DNA from: Bettongia penicillata ogilbyi
Taxonomy: Eukaryota; Chordata; Mammalia; Diprotodontia; Potoroidae
Assembly (NCBI GenBank): GCA_023548195.1
Contig: JAJHZJ010000335.1
Location: 4,745,967-4,809,966, forward strand
DNA: 64,000 bases
Direction of reading: 5' to 3'
Part shown: positions 40,501 to 46,821 of the stretch, in pieces
Layout of the letters: each line of letters starts with the position of its first letter
How positions within the stretch are numbered: position 1 is the stretch's first letter
The notes under the pieces: generated by a model
Databases searched by the model: none
Told to the model about the DNA's origin: nothing
The model's input: the letters and a program-made list of their open reading frames with translations, nothing else
Program-made: the position numbers and the translations under genes

Positions 40501-41111
40501 CCATGGACCACTTCTTAGAGTAATGTTTTCAAATGCATACAACGAAATACATAGGATTATAAGGGAAAACAATTACACTGAAACATAATTACCAAATATT
40601 ATAAAGACGAGCGCACAAGTTTTTCACCTCAGATTAAGATCCCCTGTGCCAGGATCTGTTTCTATGTACCAATACTCTTACTCCTAGCCCCTCTGTCGGT
40701 TCTTTACCTATCTGCCTCAGTTTCCTTACCATGGTGAAAGAGCACAGTAAAACTGTAAAACTGAGATGCAACTGAACATGAGCAGGGAATGGAGTAAATT
40801 CCAGGCCTTCAAGCTTGCCCAGAGGGAATGGGCATAGGTGATGTGTGACTTGATTGACTTAACTGTATTTCTTAGAACTGTAGTTCTAGGGGAGCTTTCT
40901 TGTCTGGATAGGGATGTGAGGGGAGAATGGAGGGAGGGTAATGGGGAAGTAACAGCAATGTGAAAACCAGACCATTTCAATAGAATGTTTTTAAGGAGGA
41001 AGGAGTGGAGGCAAGTCTGAACTCTAGAAAACCAACTCCAGAACATTACCTGGCCCCAATGATCACTAGGTAGTCGAGTAAGCGAGGGCAAACCTTCTTC
41101 TTCTGTACCAT
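7380..41111 (-). CDS. MADD: MADD (DENN/MADD, Rab3 GEF, IG20), complete coding region
   Basis: MADD is a guanine-nucleotide exchange factor for Rab3 and Rab27 and an adaptor of TNF receptor 1. It acts in vesicle trafficking, exocytosis and cell-survival signalling in the cytosol. I placed 35 coding exons (human exon numbers 2-36). They total 4965 nt, or 1654 residues, against about 1647 in human, and every junction is AG/GT with matching phase. The tripartite DENN domain fills roughly the first 565 residues ([52 protein letters not shown]). A long, alternatively spliced, serine-rich middle follows. The C-terminal part has the death-domain-like region and ends ...RPVSS. The start ATG at 41109-41111 has A at -3 and G at +4. 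The stop TGA is at 7380-7382. The cassette structure matches the human exons 16, 21, 26 and 34. Confidence 0.97.
7737..7783 (-). CDS. MADD: MADD exon 35
   Basis: 47 nt, [16 protein letters not shown], phase 0 at the end. Acceptor ttttag, donor gtgagt. Confidence 0.95.
9409..9478 (-). CDS. MADD: MADD exon 34 (frame-shifting cassette)
   Basis: 70 nt, [18 protein letters not shown] to ...LEEF plus one base. Acceptor tttgcag, donor gtaatt. Its length is not a multiple of three, so skipping truncates the protein, as known for human exon 34. Confidence 0.95.
11152..11258 (-). CDS. MADD: MADD exon 33
   Basis: 107 nt, [19 protein letters not shown] to ...KFMHSQ, phase 0. Donor gtaggt. Confidence 0.95.
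11361..11433 (-). CDS. MADD: MADD exon 32
   Basis: 73 nt, [18 protein letters not shown] to ...STKP plus one base. Donor gtgagg. The following 102-nt intron is open in this frame. Confidence 0.95.
11575..11739 (-). CDS. MADD: MADD exon 31
   Basis: 165 nt, 55 codons, [18 protein letters not shown] to ...KFYTKK. Highly conserved [16 protein letters not shown]. Donor gtgtgg. Confidence 0.96.
12070..13440 (-). other. MADD intron 30, no recognisable feature
   Basis: The stretch between exons 31 and 30 has no recognised repeat family, RNA gene or exon-like block. The AT-rich part at 12175-12560 and the rest look like unique intron. Confidence 0.6.
13464..13571 (-). CDS. MADD: MADD exon 30
   Basis: 108 nt, 36 codons, [18 protein letters not shown] to ...GDIFFME. 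Donor gtaggt. Confidence 0.95.
14161..14271 (-). CDS. MADD: MADD exon 29
   Basis: 111 nt, 37 codons, [18 protein letters not shown] to ...LDQLASL. Donor gtgagt. Confidence 0.95.
14755..14860 (-). CDS. MADD: MADD exon 28 (start of death-domain-like region)
   Basis: 106 nt, [19 protein letters not shown] to ...SYMLLMK. Donor gtaatg. The leucine-rich helices ([16 protein letters not shown]) belong to the C-terminal region described as death-domain-like. Confidence 0.95.
14954..15074 (-). CDS. MADD: MADD exon 27
   Basis: 121 nt, [18 protein letters not shown] to ...PQEMID plus two bases. Donor gtacac. Confidence 0.95.
15309..15371 (-). CDS. MADD: MADD exon 26
   Basis: 63 nt, [19 protein letters not shown] to SM plus one base. 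Frame-neutral. Exon 26 is listed as alternative in human. Acceptor ttggtag, donor gtaacc. Confidence 0.93.
15639..15747 (-). CDS. MADD: MADD exon 25
   Basis: 109 nt, [18 protein letters not shown] to ...LYEGLL plus one base. Donor gtgagt. Confidence 0.95.
15750..17080 (-). other. MADD intron 24, 3' part, no recognisable feature
   Basis: No clear repeat, RNA gene or conserved coding block was seen here. The remainder of the intron (17085-18500) is LINE-2 sequence. Confidence 0.55.
17085..18500 (+). repeat. L2-type LINE fragments in MADD intron 24
   Basis: A first tail at 17085-17270 reads ctccttaagagcagggacc, then cctgacacacaatggg. A longer copy at 17330-18500 has the typical L2 phrases 'aaagcataggtctgaccatg', 'tttggcatttaaaactctc' and 'ccttgagggcagaatctcc'. 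It ends 'aaatacttgctgactgactg'. Confidence 0.8.
19068..19226 (-). CDS. MADD: MADD exon 24
   Basis: 159 nt, 53 codons, [18 protein letters not shown] to ...SASGAIF. Acceptor cccccag, donor gtaagc. It is followed by a long intron of about 3.3 kb. Confidence 0.94.
19541..19624 (-). CDS. MADD: MADD exon 23
   Basis: 84 nt, 28 codons, [18 protein letters not shown] to ...EVSTV. Acceptor catttcag, donor gtaggg. Confidence 0.94.
19800..19900 (-). CDS. MADD: MADD exon 22
   Basis: 101 nt, [18 protein letters not shown] to ...LMSSSQ, phase 0. Donor gtttgt. Confidence 0.93.
20827..20880 (-). CDS. MADD: MADD exon 21 (18-codon cassette)
   Basis: 54 nt, [18 protein letters not shown] plus one base. Frame-neutral if skipped. 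Exon 21 is among the alternatively used human exons. Confidence 0.92.
22394..22600 (-). CDS. MADD: MADD exon 20
   Basis: 207 nt, [18 protein letters not shown] to ...NFVASI plus one base. Donor gtgcgt. Strong identity to human ([12 protein letters not shown]). Confidence 0.96.
22785..22915 (+). repeat. SINE (MIR/CORE type) in a MADD intron
   Basis: Phrases 'tggcgtcaggaagacctggg' and 'ttcaagtcgtgactctgat' mark a tRNA-derived SINE, about 180 nt from exon 20. Confidence 0.75.
23151..23301 (-). CDS. MADD: MADD exon 19
   Basis: 151 nt, [18 protein letters not shown] to ...THYYSK plus one base. Donor gtaagg. Confidence 0.95.
23390..23576 (-). CDS. MADD: MADD exon 18
   Basis: 187 nt, [18 protein letters not shown] to ...ETIPDV, phase 0, donor gtcagt. 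Residues [10 protein letters not shown] diverge from human MVQSEDDARQ. Confidence 0.94.
23841..23943 (-). CDS. MADD: MADD exon 17
   Basis: 103 nt, [18 protein letters not shown] to ...ASNS plus two bases. Basic/serine segment ([11 protein letters not shown]). Donor gtgatg. Confidence 0.94.
24300..24359 (-). CDS. MADD: MADD exon 16 (20-codon cassette)
   Basis: 60 nt, [20 protein letters not shown], flanked by TCCCAG and gtgggt. It keeps the reading frame whether used or skipped. In human this exon distinguishes IG20 from MADD isoforms. It is almost identical to the human cassette. Confidence 0.94.
25215..25445 (-). repeat. MIR-type SINE, antisense copy
   Basis: Phrases 'catttttcagataagctaac' and 'tgaggcagagaaaggctaag' with 'agtaagtgtctgaggtagga' are the reverse of a MIR/CORE SINE. 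It directly adjoins the CTA microsatellite. Confidence 0.75.
25451..25581. repeat. (CTA)n / (CTACTG)n trinucleotide microsatellite
   Basis: About 130 bp of CTA units with ATT- and CTG-type interruptions in MADD intron 15, about 270 nt from exon 15. It generates spurious valine- and threonine-run ORFs on both strands. Confidence 0.96.
25851..25952 (-). CDS. MADD: MADD exon 15
   Basis: 102 nt, [18 protein letters not shown] to ...FPSLK plus one base. Acceptor cttatag, donor gtaacc. Confidence 0.95.
26135..26385 (-). repeat. Marsupial SINE, antisense copy
   Basis: Phrases 'ttggggttttcttggcaaag', 'gacagatgaggaactgaggc' and 'cagatttgaactcaggaag' match the reverse of the SINE at 48219-48468. Confidence 0.85.
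26860..27580 (+). repeat. L1 LINE fragment (3' ORF2/3' UTR)
   Basis: 'gaacactaatacactactgg' then 'tggagctacaaatt' and 'attctggaaagtaatttaga' correspond to the 3' part of L1 ORF2. The following segment resembles marsupial L1 3' UTR. A related piece is at 49850-50075. Confidence 0.7.
28003..28142 (-). CDS. MADD: MADD exon 14
   Basis: 140 nt, [18 protein letters not shown] to ...IMSFA plus one base. The acceptor (TTTCCAAG) has a weak pyrimidine tract, but frame and homology are clear. Confidence 0.94.
28386..28654 (-). CDS. MADD: MADD exon 13 (acidic, alternatively spliced in human)
   Basis: 269 nt, [16 protein letters not shown] to ...NLNGS plus two bases. It has an extended glutamate run (28425-28459) before SYTPRF. 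In human, an alternative donor in exon 13 (13L/13S) separates MADD and DENN-SV isoforms (recalled, not shown here). Confidence 0.95.
29087..29280 (-). CDS. MADD: MADD exon 12
   Basis: 194 nt, [16 protein letters not shown] to ...IIHGANP, phase 0. The donor is the less common gtgcgt. Confidence 0.93.
29375..29478 (-). CDS. MADD: MADD exon 11
   Basis: 104 nt, [18 protein letters not shown] to ...INGDTP plus one base. It is a serine/acid-rich linker after the DENN module. Confidence 0.95.
29736..29892 (-). CDS. MADD: MADD exon 10
   Basis: 157 nt, [18 protein letters not shown] to ...SDPTDD plus two bases. Donor gtgagc. Confidence 0.96.
30056..30291 (-). CDS. MADD: MADD exon 9 (dDENN)
   Basis: 236 nt, from [18 protein letters not shown] to ...FQRIHN plus one base. 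It is the end of the DENN module ([26 protein letters not shown]). Confidence 0.97.
30490..31560 (+). repeat. L2-type LINE fragment in MADD intron 8
   Basis: Pyrimidine-rich sequence has L2 ORF2 phrases: 'tcctccttgcatttctgtag' then 'ctttcaacactcttt', and 'caccaccatgcagatgactc'. Any ORF within is pseudocoding. Confidence 0.65.
31815..32020 (-). repeat. RTE/BovB-like LINE fragment
   Basis: 'cagttgtgtccaactctttg' then 'tgatcccatggaccacagca' and 'gccttcaatctttcccaaca' strongly resemble the antisense of BovB/Bov-tA sequence known from ruminants and squamates. Flanking DNA up to about 33.9 kb may hold more of it, but I cannot show that. Confidence 0.7.
32193..32365. repeat. Palindromic MITE-like DNA transposon, copy 1
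   Basis: The two halves are inverted copies: 'cttttgactgagtccaag' on the left and 'ctttggatttagtcaaag' on the right. The outer arms are 'gtggccttctaggtcct' and 'aggaccaagaggggcc'. A sister copy is at 57055-57210. Confidence 0.75.
32955..33475 (-). repeat. Two antisense marsupial SINEs
   Basis: 32955-33195 carries 'gggttttcttggcagagata' and 'agatgaggaaactgagacaa'. 33345-33475 carries 'ttaagtgacttgcccaaag' and 'tttacctactgtgccaccca'. Confidence 0.85.
33575..33705. repeat. Alternating purine-pyrimidine simple repeat
   Basis: Degenerate (CA/TA)n: tacatacatacataca followed by TATG/CATG/CACA mixtures, in MADD intron 8. Confidence 0.85.
34135..34640 (+). repeat. L2-type LINE 3' end
   Basis: 'tgatcaaaaaccttcacgga', 'tgtttggcacacagtaggcc' and 'tttaataagcacttgg' are L2 3'-end phrases. 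It lies 215 nt downstream of exon 8 in the transcript direction. Confidence 0.8.
34855..35033 (-). CDS. MADD: MADD exon 8 (dDENN)
   Basis: 179 nt, from [18 protein letters not shown] to ...DSVDVAT plus two bases. Donor gtgaga. Confidence 0.96.
36166..36246 (-). CDS. MADD: MADD exon 7
   Basis: 81 nt, 27 codons, [20 protein letters not shown] to the end ...KKHLKQ. Acceptor catag, donor gtgagt. Confidence 0.96.
36345..36800 (+). repeat. MIR SINE followed by an L2 tail in MADD intron 6
   Basis: 36345-36540 has 'tctcagtttcctcaactgga' and 'aaatggggagaatcatatct' (MIR). From 36545 the sequence has 'actcaaagactacctttt' then 'gaagccttccctgatg' (L2). Confidence 0.75.
37561..37674 (-). CDS. MADD: MADD exon 6 (central DENN)
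   Basis: 114 nt, 38 codons, [20 protein letters not shown] to ...VDLDSNR. PYIIGVP and VWLVDLD are typical of cDENN. It is split by introns from its neighbours but reads like human throughout. Confidence 0.96.
37872..38003 (-). CDS. MADD: MADD exon 5 (central DENN)
   Basis: 132 nt, 44 codons, from [18 protein letters not shown] to ...CMASAEQ. Donor gtgagt. It contains the hallmark cDENN stretch [14 protein letters not shown]. Confidence 0.97.
38357..38660 (-). CDS. MADD: MADD exon 4 (DENN)
   Basis: 304 nt, from [18 protein letters not shown] to ...CILLEHK, phase 0 at the end, donor gtaaga. It connects uDENN and the central DENN domain. Confidence 0.97.
39218..39814 (-). CDS. MADD: MADD exon 3 (uDENN)
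   Basis: Largest coding exon, 597 nt. It begins [17 protein letters not shown] and ends ...LAIPRGVQR. It carries the upstream DENN core ([26 protein letters not shown]) and an acidic/serine linker that differs more from human than the core. Confidence 0.97.
39895..40125 (+). repeat. MIR-type SINE in MADD intron 2
   Basis: 'gggtttaaatcctatctcc' and 'ctcagtttcctcatctgta' are diagnostic. It is close to the exon 3 acceptor. Confidence 0.8.
40447..40658. repeat. TIR-bearing non-autonomous DNA transposon, copy 1
   Basis: It shares body phrases (aaatacataggattataa, then acaattacactgaaac) with the element at 62366-62537. Both have inverted ends of the type cagggtttcttcacc / agattaagatcccctg. Confidence 0.65.
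41050..41111 (-). CDS. MADD: MADD exon 2 (start codon)
   Basis: Encodes [20 protein letters not shown] plus two bases of an Arg codon. Donor gtaatg follows. The exon probably begins at 41157 after a TTCCCAG acceptor, giving about 46 nt of 5' UTR with a four-codon upstream ORF. Confidence 0.93.
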
Positions 41112-41120
41112 GATTCCAAA

Positions 41121-41132
41121 TCACCTGCTCAT
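41121..41132 (-). promoter_or_regulatory. MADD: Minimal upstream ORF before the MADD start codon
   Basis: ATGAGCAGGTGA on the transcript strand encodes M-S-R-stop and ends 9 nt before the main ATG. It lies in the exon 2 leader if the TTCCCAG acceptor at 41158 is used. Confidence 0.6.
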
Positions 41133-43876
41133 CTCAGAGAAACTTCAGGGTACCTGACTGGGAATCAGAGAGAATTCTGGAAATAGCTGATGATGGCAAT
41201 CTAAAGGAAGAAATGTACTGAGAAGCTTCATTGCTGTACTTGGGTGATTAATGCTTCCCACTTCCATCATCCTTAGATAGAGGCATCAGAGAACAAGTCA
41301 CCATGTCCTCTAACCCAGCAGAATCAGAGATGGAGAAAAGAACACTCTCTCAGCCTGGCACTCTATTTTGGCTTGTGAGCTGAGAATGAGTCAAACGTAA
41401 TGCAGAAGGACAAGTTATACTCCCCCCACCCTAGCTAGTTTATTTTTGGCCCCACCTGGGGGGGAGAGTGACGTTTCATAGCAGGTCCAGTAGGATGCTC
41501 TGTCTTCCTGATTAAGAGAAATAACATCACTTTCAGGGCAGCCCTGGGATTTTCAGTCCATTTCAATGGGTTTCTGAATCAAACTAGACCTTCAAGTCTG
41601 CCTAATCATTAACCCCCTAGACCAGACCAAACCACCTACTTTCACCACTATTCTGAATTCATCTTGATTCGGACTATTATAAAGACTGTACACTTAATTT
41701 AGGTGGGCTAGCAGCAGTAACTGTTACAGCATAAGTAGTGTTACAACATAAGAGTTGAAAAATCAGAATCTCTGTGCTCCCTTTGCCCCCCACTCCACTG
41801 TTCCAGGGCCAAGGAGCCACAGCCAAGAGTTCTGCCCTTGGTGCTGAATCTTCTACAGGGAACCCAGTATTGCAGTCAAACAGAGCAGAGAAAAGGAGAT
41901 CATGGGATCTTTCCCCTCTACTGTAGGCTGTCAATATTAGGAAATGAAAGCAGGAATACTTAGCACTGTATTTGCTACCCCTTGGAAGTGGGAAGTGGTG
42001 AGGGGAAGGGAGACTCACTAAATGACTAAGCTGTGTGTCCAAAGTGAGGAAAAGCTTGAGAAGTCTTAAGTAAGAGTGATGCCATCCAGCTCCTTCATCC
42101 ATCTGCACAACCCTTCCCAGGGCTAGTTTAAATACACTGGGCCTTATTCATTACACACATGGGGGAGAGCCTCATTTATCACACACACACACCCTAATCA
42201 CTGCTTGCCATGCACACAGGTTGGTAGACATGTAAACTTACTATATGCTTACAGACTTCTTGGTTCTCCTCTACAAAATAACATACACCATTTAGCCCAG
42301 CTTCCTCATGCACCCAACCCTCAGGCTTCTTCTGACATTCCTCAAACCCCTCAAGAAGCACAGCATAGCAGGACCTGCAGGTAATAGGATTCAGTTCTGT
42401 CTCCATAGCAACTCCAGCTCTCAGCGCTATTCAGTGCAGTCAAAGCCCCTCCCCTACTTGGTGACCAAATGGCATGAGCTGAGCTGGAGTGTCCCAGAGC
42501 CCATGATCATGCATCCTCCCTCGACCTAGGAGCTTCTCTCTTCTTCTTATTACAGCACTCAGAGCTAGCCTGTTTTTTGACCCACCTGCCTTCAATATCC
42601 ACATTCCCCCAGTCTGGATCTTGCTTTCAATTCCTCTCCACTGCATAATGAAAACCAAGGTTGTGACTGCTCTATATGCCTCCCGGGGACCATCAGCAAC
42701 CTGGCTATCGATTCGGTCAGCCTCTTTGTCCCTCCTCCTCATACAGGCATCAGTAGACTGCAGAGGGTAGGGTAACCCTACAGAATTGAACTCAGATCAG
42801 CAAGTCCAAGTAGGAAGGGGCACCAAGAAGGAAAGAAGGAAAAGAACAGGTTGGGAGAAGTGGTTAAAAAAAAATCCCTTCTTTGAAAAAGAAGCCTTTA
42901 TAAGACTGAAAAATACCTTAGGAGAAAGGGGAGGATAAAATGATCACTGTAGAGCACAATCGAATCTACAGGACCAGAGCTCAGAGCTGAGCCATGAAGT
43001 CTGTTTAGTTTCTGAAGTCTGCTGTGTTTCCCTGAGCAAGCTGCCCCCTGAGGAAATCTCAGAGATCTCAATCATAGCTTCTTCTACCAACTCACTGGGC
43101 ATCCTTCGTGGACCCCTCCTTCTCGTGGGGAGCCATTTCATAACAGCTCGATCCTTATCATGGCTTCCTCTTAATCTCCTGGGGTTACTAAGAAAACCAA
43201 AACAACTCTGTGGCCTAAACTGCTATGGGAGCCTTAGGGCCAGATCCAGTATCAGTCACTAACGTTGGGTGAAATGGGTAAGAGAGATAGCCAGGGCCTT
43301 GCCAGGACTGCTCCTAAGAGCCCAGCTCCATGAGTAATGCCTCTGACCCACACAAATTTCACACTCAGAGGCTTCCCTGGCTTTTACCACATTTTCTATT
43401 CTCAAAAGCCCCTGGTTCCTGCTTCCGTCCCCTTCAGAAAGATTAGAGGCTTGGGGTACGCTGGTGACACTGGAGGTCCTCAATCATCTAGGAAGCTGCT
43501 CTGATACACATTCAGAGCCAGGGAGCCTTTAACTTAGTTACATGGCTTCAGCCCTCCATGGACATGCTGCCTTGTGGGGCTGTATCTCACAGCAAAATCC
43601 CAGGGGCCAGAGGGAGATGTGACATCCCCATTGACGTGAGCAGGCCAGGAGGCCCTCCTCCCCCACGCAGTGACCTTGCAATCGCATCAGCAGAGCCTGA
43701 TCCAGTGTTTAGGGGGTGGGCAGGGAGAAAGGGGGGGTCTGGAGAGGAGGGGAGGCGGAGGGGAAAGGAGACAGAAACCAGAGATGCACTGAGGGCCACG
43801 GGGCCTAAGGAGAGAATTCCAGTCCTCTCCAGAGAATGTTCGGTTACAGCCCTTGAAAGAGACAAGAAGCCAGGGG

Positions 43877-44430
43877 CTGCCTGGGCCGGGCTGCCTGGGG
43901 CCGAACTGCCTGGGGCCGGGCTGCCTGGGGCCGAACTGCCTGGGGTCGGGCTGCCTGGGGTCGGGCTGCCTGGGCCGGAGCTGCCTGGGGTCGGGCTGCC
44001 TGGGCCGGAGCTGCCTGGGGTCGGGCTGCCTGGGGTCGGGCTGCCTGGGTCGGGCTGCCTGGGGTCGGGCTGCCTGGGCCCGGGCTGCCTGGGGTCGGGC
44101 TGCCTGGGCCCGGGCTGCCTGGGGTCGGGTTGCCTGGGTCGGGCTGCCTGGGGTCGGGCTGCCTGGGCCCGAGCTGCCTGGGGTCGGGCTGCCTGGGCCC
44201 GGGCTGCCTGGGGTCGGGTTGCCTGGGTCGGGCTGCCTGGGCCCGGGCTGCCTGGGGTCGGGTTGCCTGGGTCGGGCTGCCTGGGGTCGGGCTGCCTGGG
44301 GTCGGGCTGCCTGGGGTCGGGCTGCCGGGGCCCGAACTGCCTGGGGTCGGGCTGCCTGGGGTCGGGCTGCCGGGGCCCGAACTGCCTGGGGTCGGGCTGC
44401 CGGGGCCAAGCAGCCCGGGCCGAGCAGCCC
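43877..44430. repeat. GC-rich 15-bp minisatellite in MADD intron 1
   Basis: About 37 head-to-tail copies of a unit such as ctgcctggggtcggg, with variants ctgcctgggccggag, ctgcctgggcccggg and a 14-bp form. Because the unit is a multiple of three, long stop-free frames run through it on both strands. Confidence 0.97.
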
Positions 44431-44989
44431 AGCTACCCTCCCGCTGTTGGACAGCTCCCCTCCTCCCAGGGGGGGCACGATCACACCGGCCCCCTCCCTG
44501 AGGGCCCCCCACCCTGCCAGAGTCCCCTTCATTCAGAAGCCCCAGCCTCCACCACTCCTCACAACCCTATCCTCGCGCACAATCATTTATTAGGCACCTA
44601 CTGTGTGCCACGCGCTGGGCCAAGCTCCCTCAGGTCCAACAGACCACACTGTCCTACCCGAGTCCACACCACCTTCAAATGCCCAGCCCCCCGTCCTTCC
44701 TGACAGGCTGCCCCCCGCCCCGATCCGATAACCCCCCACCCCTTCTCTGGCAATTCCCACTTCCTAATCCCGAGACCCCCTCCCCCATGAAGTCCCCCTC
44801 CCCCAATCCTTCCTGGCAGCCCCATCCCGCATGCCCCACAATGCCCTTCGGAGCCCCCCTCCTCATCCCTGACACCCACGCCCTAATCCTTCCTGACAGC
44901 GCCCTCTGCAGAGCCCCCACCCTAGTTTTCCCTGCTCCCCACAGAACCCCTCCCCGCCGGGGCCCCCTCGAACCTCCAGTCTTGTCCCT

Positions 44990-45720
44990 CCCCGCCCTCC
45001 CGGGGCTCGGGCTCCACGGCTCCGGTTCGGGGTCGGTGCGAGGCCGCAGCTGGTCTCCTCACCTGGGCCAGGGGCGGGGCTGCGCGGCGCGGGGCGGGGC
45101 TGGGGGCGCGCGGGCCGAGGCCGGGCCGGGGGCGCGCGGAGGCCTGCAGCGCAGACTCCCTGCGTTCCACGCCTCGTACCAGTTCCGCATCTGTACTGGC
45201 GGGGGGGAAGGGAGGGCGGGGTGTACCATTGCGAGAAGACATGAGGGGACGGGAGGGGTGGACTGTACCACTAGCACCGAATCCCGGGGCACGCACCACC
45301 AGGCCTGCTGGGGAGGGGAGGACTCGCCGGCGTAAATTTTTACTATGCAAATAATTTTTAATTTTAGACGCTGACATTGTCCATTTGGGACGAAGAGTTG
45401 ATACACCTGGAAGCTTCGTCTGAGAACGAACGAGTGGCGGCGCTGTCCGGTGTTCCGCAAGACCGTCCGCCCACTTCCCCCCCGTCACTGTTTGGGAATG
45501 CCCAGGTGTTGCGGCTCCAGAAAAAGGAGGGGGGGGAGTGGAACGCACCACTCCTGCGCAGGAGGTGGGGGAGGGGTGCGGGGAGAGAGCTCCAAGCTGG
45601 CACCTTCTCAGCAGGGCGCACGCCGACGTAGGGAGGAGCAGGGAACGCCCCGCGATGCATGACGGGACATGGAGTCCGGCTGCCCGAAGAGGGACCCCTG
45701 GCGGAGGGGGCGTGGCGGTG
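44990..45720. promoter_or_regulatory. MADD: CpG-rich MADD promoter region
   Basis: High GC and CpG with GC boxes (gggcggggc at about 45071-45115). It lies about 4 kb upstream of the start codon, where the non-coding first exon is expected. No TATA box was recognised. It also holds an octamer motif and a ZNF143-like block. TSS position is inferred. Confidence 0.7.
45063..45190 (-). other. MADD: Candidate MADD non-coding exon 1
   Basis: A good donor, CCCAG|GTGAGG on the minus strand, sits at 45062/45063 inside the CpG-rich block and would splice to the exon 2 acceptor at 41157. The 5' boundary is a guess. Confidence 0.45.
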
Positions 45721-45740
45721 TGCCCTGTAGCTAGGGGAGA

Positions 45741-45906
45741 AAGGACTCAAGGATTTCTGTGTCCATGGGTTCGAATCCCAGCTGTGCTGCTATGAAACCT
45801 TGAGCCACTCATCACCGGCCTCCGAGCCTCAGCTTCCTCGTCTGTAAAATGAGCGTCTTCGCCTGGATGACCTCCAAAGGTCTCTTCTAGCTGAGGATCT
45901 TTGGAT
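45741..45906 (+). repeat. MIR-type SINE in the MADD-NR1H3 spacer
   Basis: 'gggttcgaatcccagctgtg' (B-box-like) and 'ctcagcttcctcgtctgtaa' identify a MIR. No gene was recognised in the remaining spacer up to about 46.49 kb. Confidence 0.8.
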
Positions 45907-46494
45907 TTTTTTTTTAAATCTTAGCCTTCTTGGGCACCATTCCTGGGGTAGAGAGGGGCACCGATCCACACTCCCCTCATTGAGGCAGAGCCCTGATCTT
46001 AAGGACCTGGTGGCTGGATGTGGGATCCTGATCATTCTGGATACATCCAGATAATCCAGAGAAGAAGGGGATGGCCAGGGTCCCCCAGTGTTTGCCTGCC
46101 CCTCCAGAGAGCCCAGGATAGGTGCAGGGCTCAAATGGCAGCACACACACACATATCTTATAAACAAACTATTATCTGGGATGGAAGGAGAAACGAAGGT
46201 GCCAGAGCTGAGATGTTGTCCTTGGTTTGACCTCCAAGAATTTCCTCTTCCTCCTCTTTAGAAACTCAGACCCTTTAGTCTCCATTTTATATTCCTGTAG
46301 GTCATTCTGGTCAAAGGTAAGGGTGTGAGACAGACCTCTGGCCAGGGGTGTTTTCTCAGCGATGGACTGTCTTATTTGATCAATAGATGTGAGGAAGGCA
46401 GGGAGTAATGGAAGTGGGTTGTGGAGAGCCCTGTGCAGGCTGGTCATTCCTCTCTGCCTGCACTGTGTCCCCATTTCCCCTAATAGCCAGAGAA

Positions 46495-46674
46495 TTCCCA
46501 ACCCTTCAACTCTCTTTTAATGCCCCATTTAGGATCTCCAACCCAGCCAGCCCAGAGAGATGTCCTTTCCTCATTCTGCAACCCTCCCCCATACCCACAC
46601 GCTAGCCCACATCCTGAAGCAGCCAAGGCCCATCCTGCCTCCAGGCAACCATGCGACTAGGACATGGAAGAGGA
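46495..46674 (-). other. NR1H3: NR1H3 3' UTR (short)
   Basis: The nearest signal after the stop is ATTAAA at 46516-46521 on the minus strand, giving a UTR of about 170 nt. The end point is inferred. Confidence 0.6.
46516..46521 (-). terminator. NR1H3: Candidate NR1H3 polyadenylation signal ATTAAA
   Basis: Variant hexamer ATTAAA about 155 nt after the stop. No AATAAA was seen closer. Confidence 0.55.
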
Positions 46675-46821
46675 TCATTCCTGCACATCCCAGATCTCCG
46701 AGAGTAGGGGTGGGAGCTTTTTATCCTGCAGGCGGAGGGCAAACACTTGCTCGGAGTGGACACTGCTCAGGGTGCGGAGGCTCACCAGCTTCATCAGCAT
46801 CCGTGGAAACATCAAGGGATC
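46675..46821 (-). CDS. NR1H3: NR1H3 last coding exon (AF-2, stop)
   Basis: 147 nt, [18 protein letters not shown] to ...[10 protein letters not shown] then TGA. It holds the AF-2 coactivator helix. Human ends DVHE, so one residue differs. Acceptor ccctctag. Confidence 0.96.
   Translation of the reverse strand, partial: DPLMFPRMLMKLVSLRTLSSVHSEQVFALRLQDKKLPPLLSEIWDVQE

Noticed and set aside
43877..44430. CRISPR-like repeat array
   Set aside because: Units are directly adjacent with no unique spacers, and the context is a vertebrate intron. It is a minisatellite.
43687..44532. 281- and 222-codon antisense ORFs across the minisatellite
   Set aside because: They exist only because the 15-bp unit is a multiple of three with no stops. 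Composition is purely repetitive and there is no splice or promoter support.
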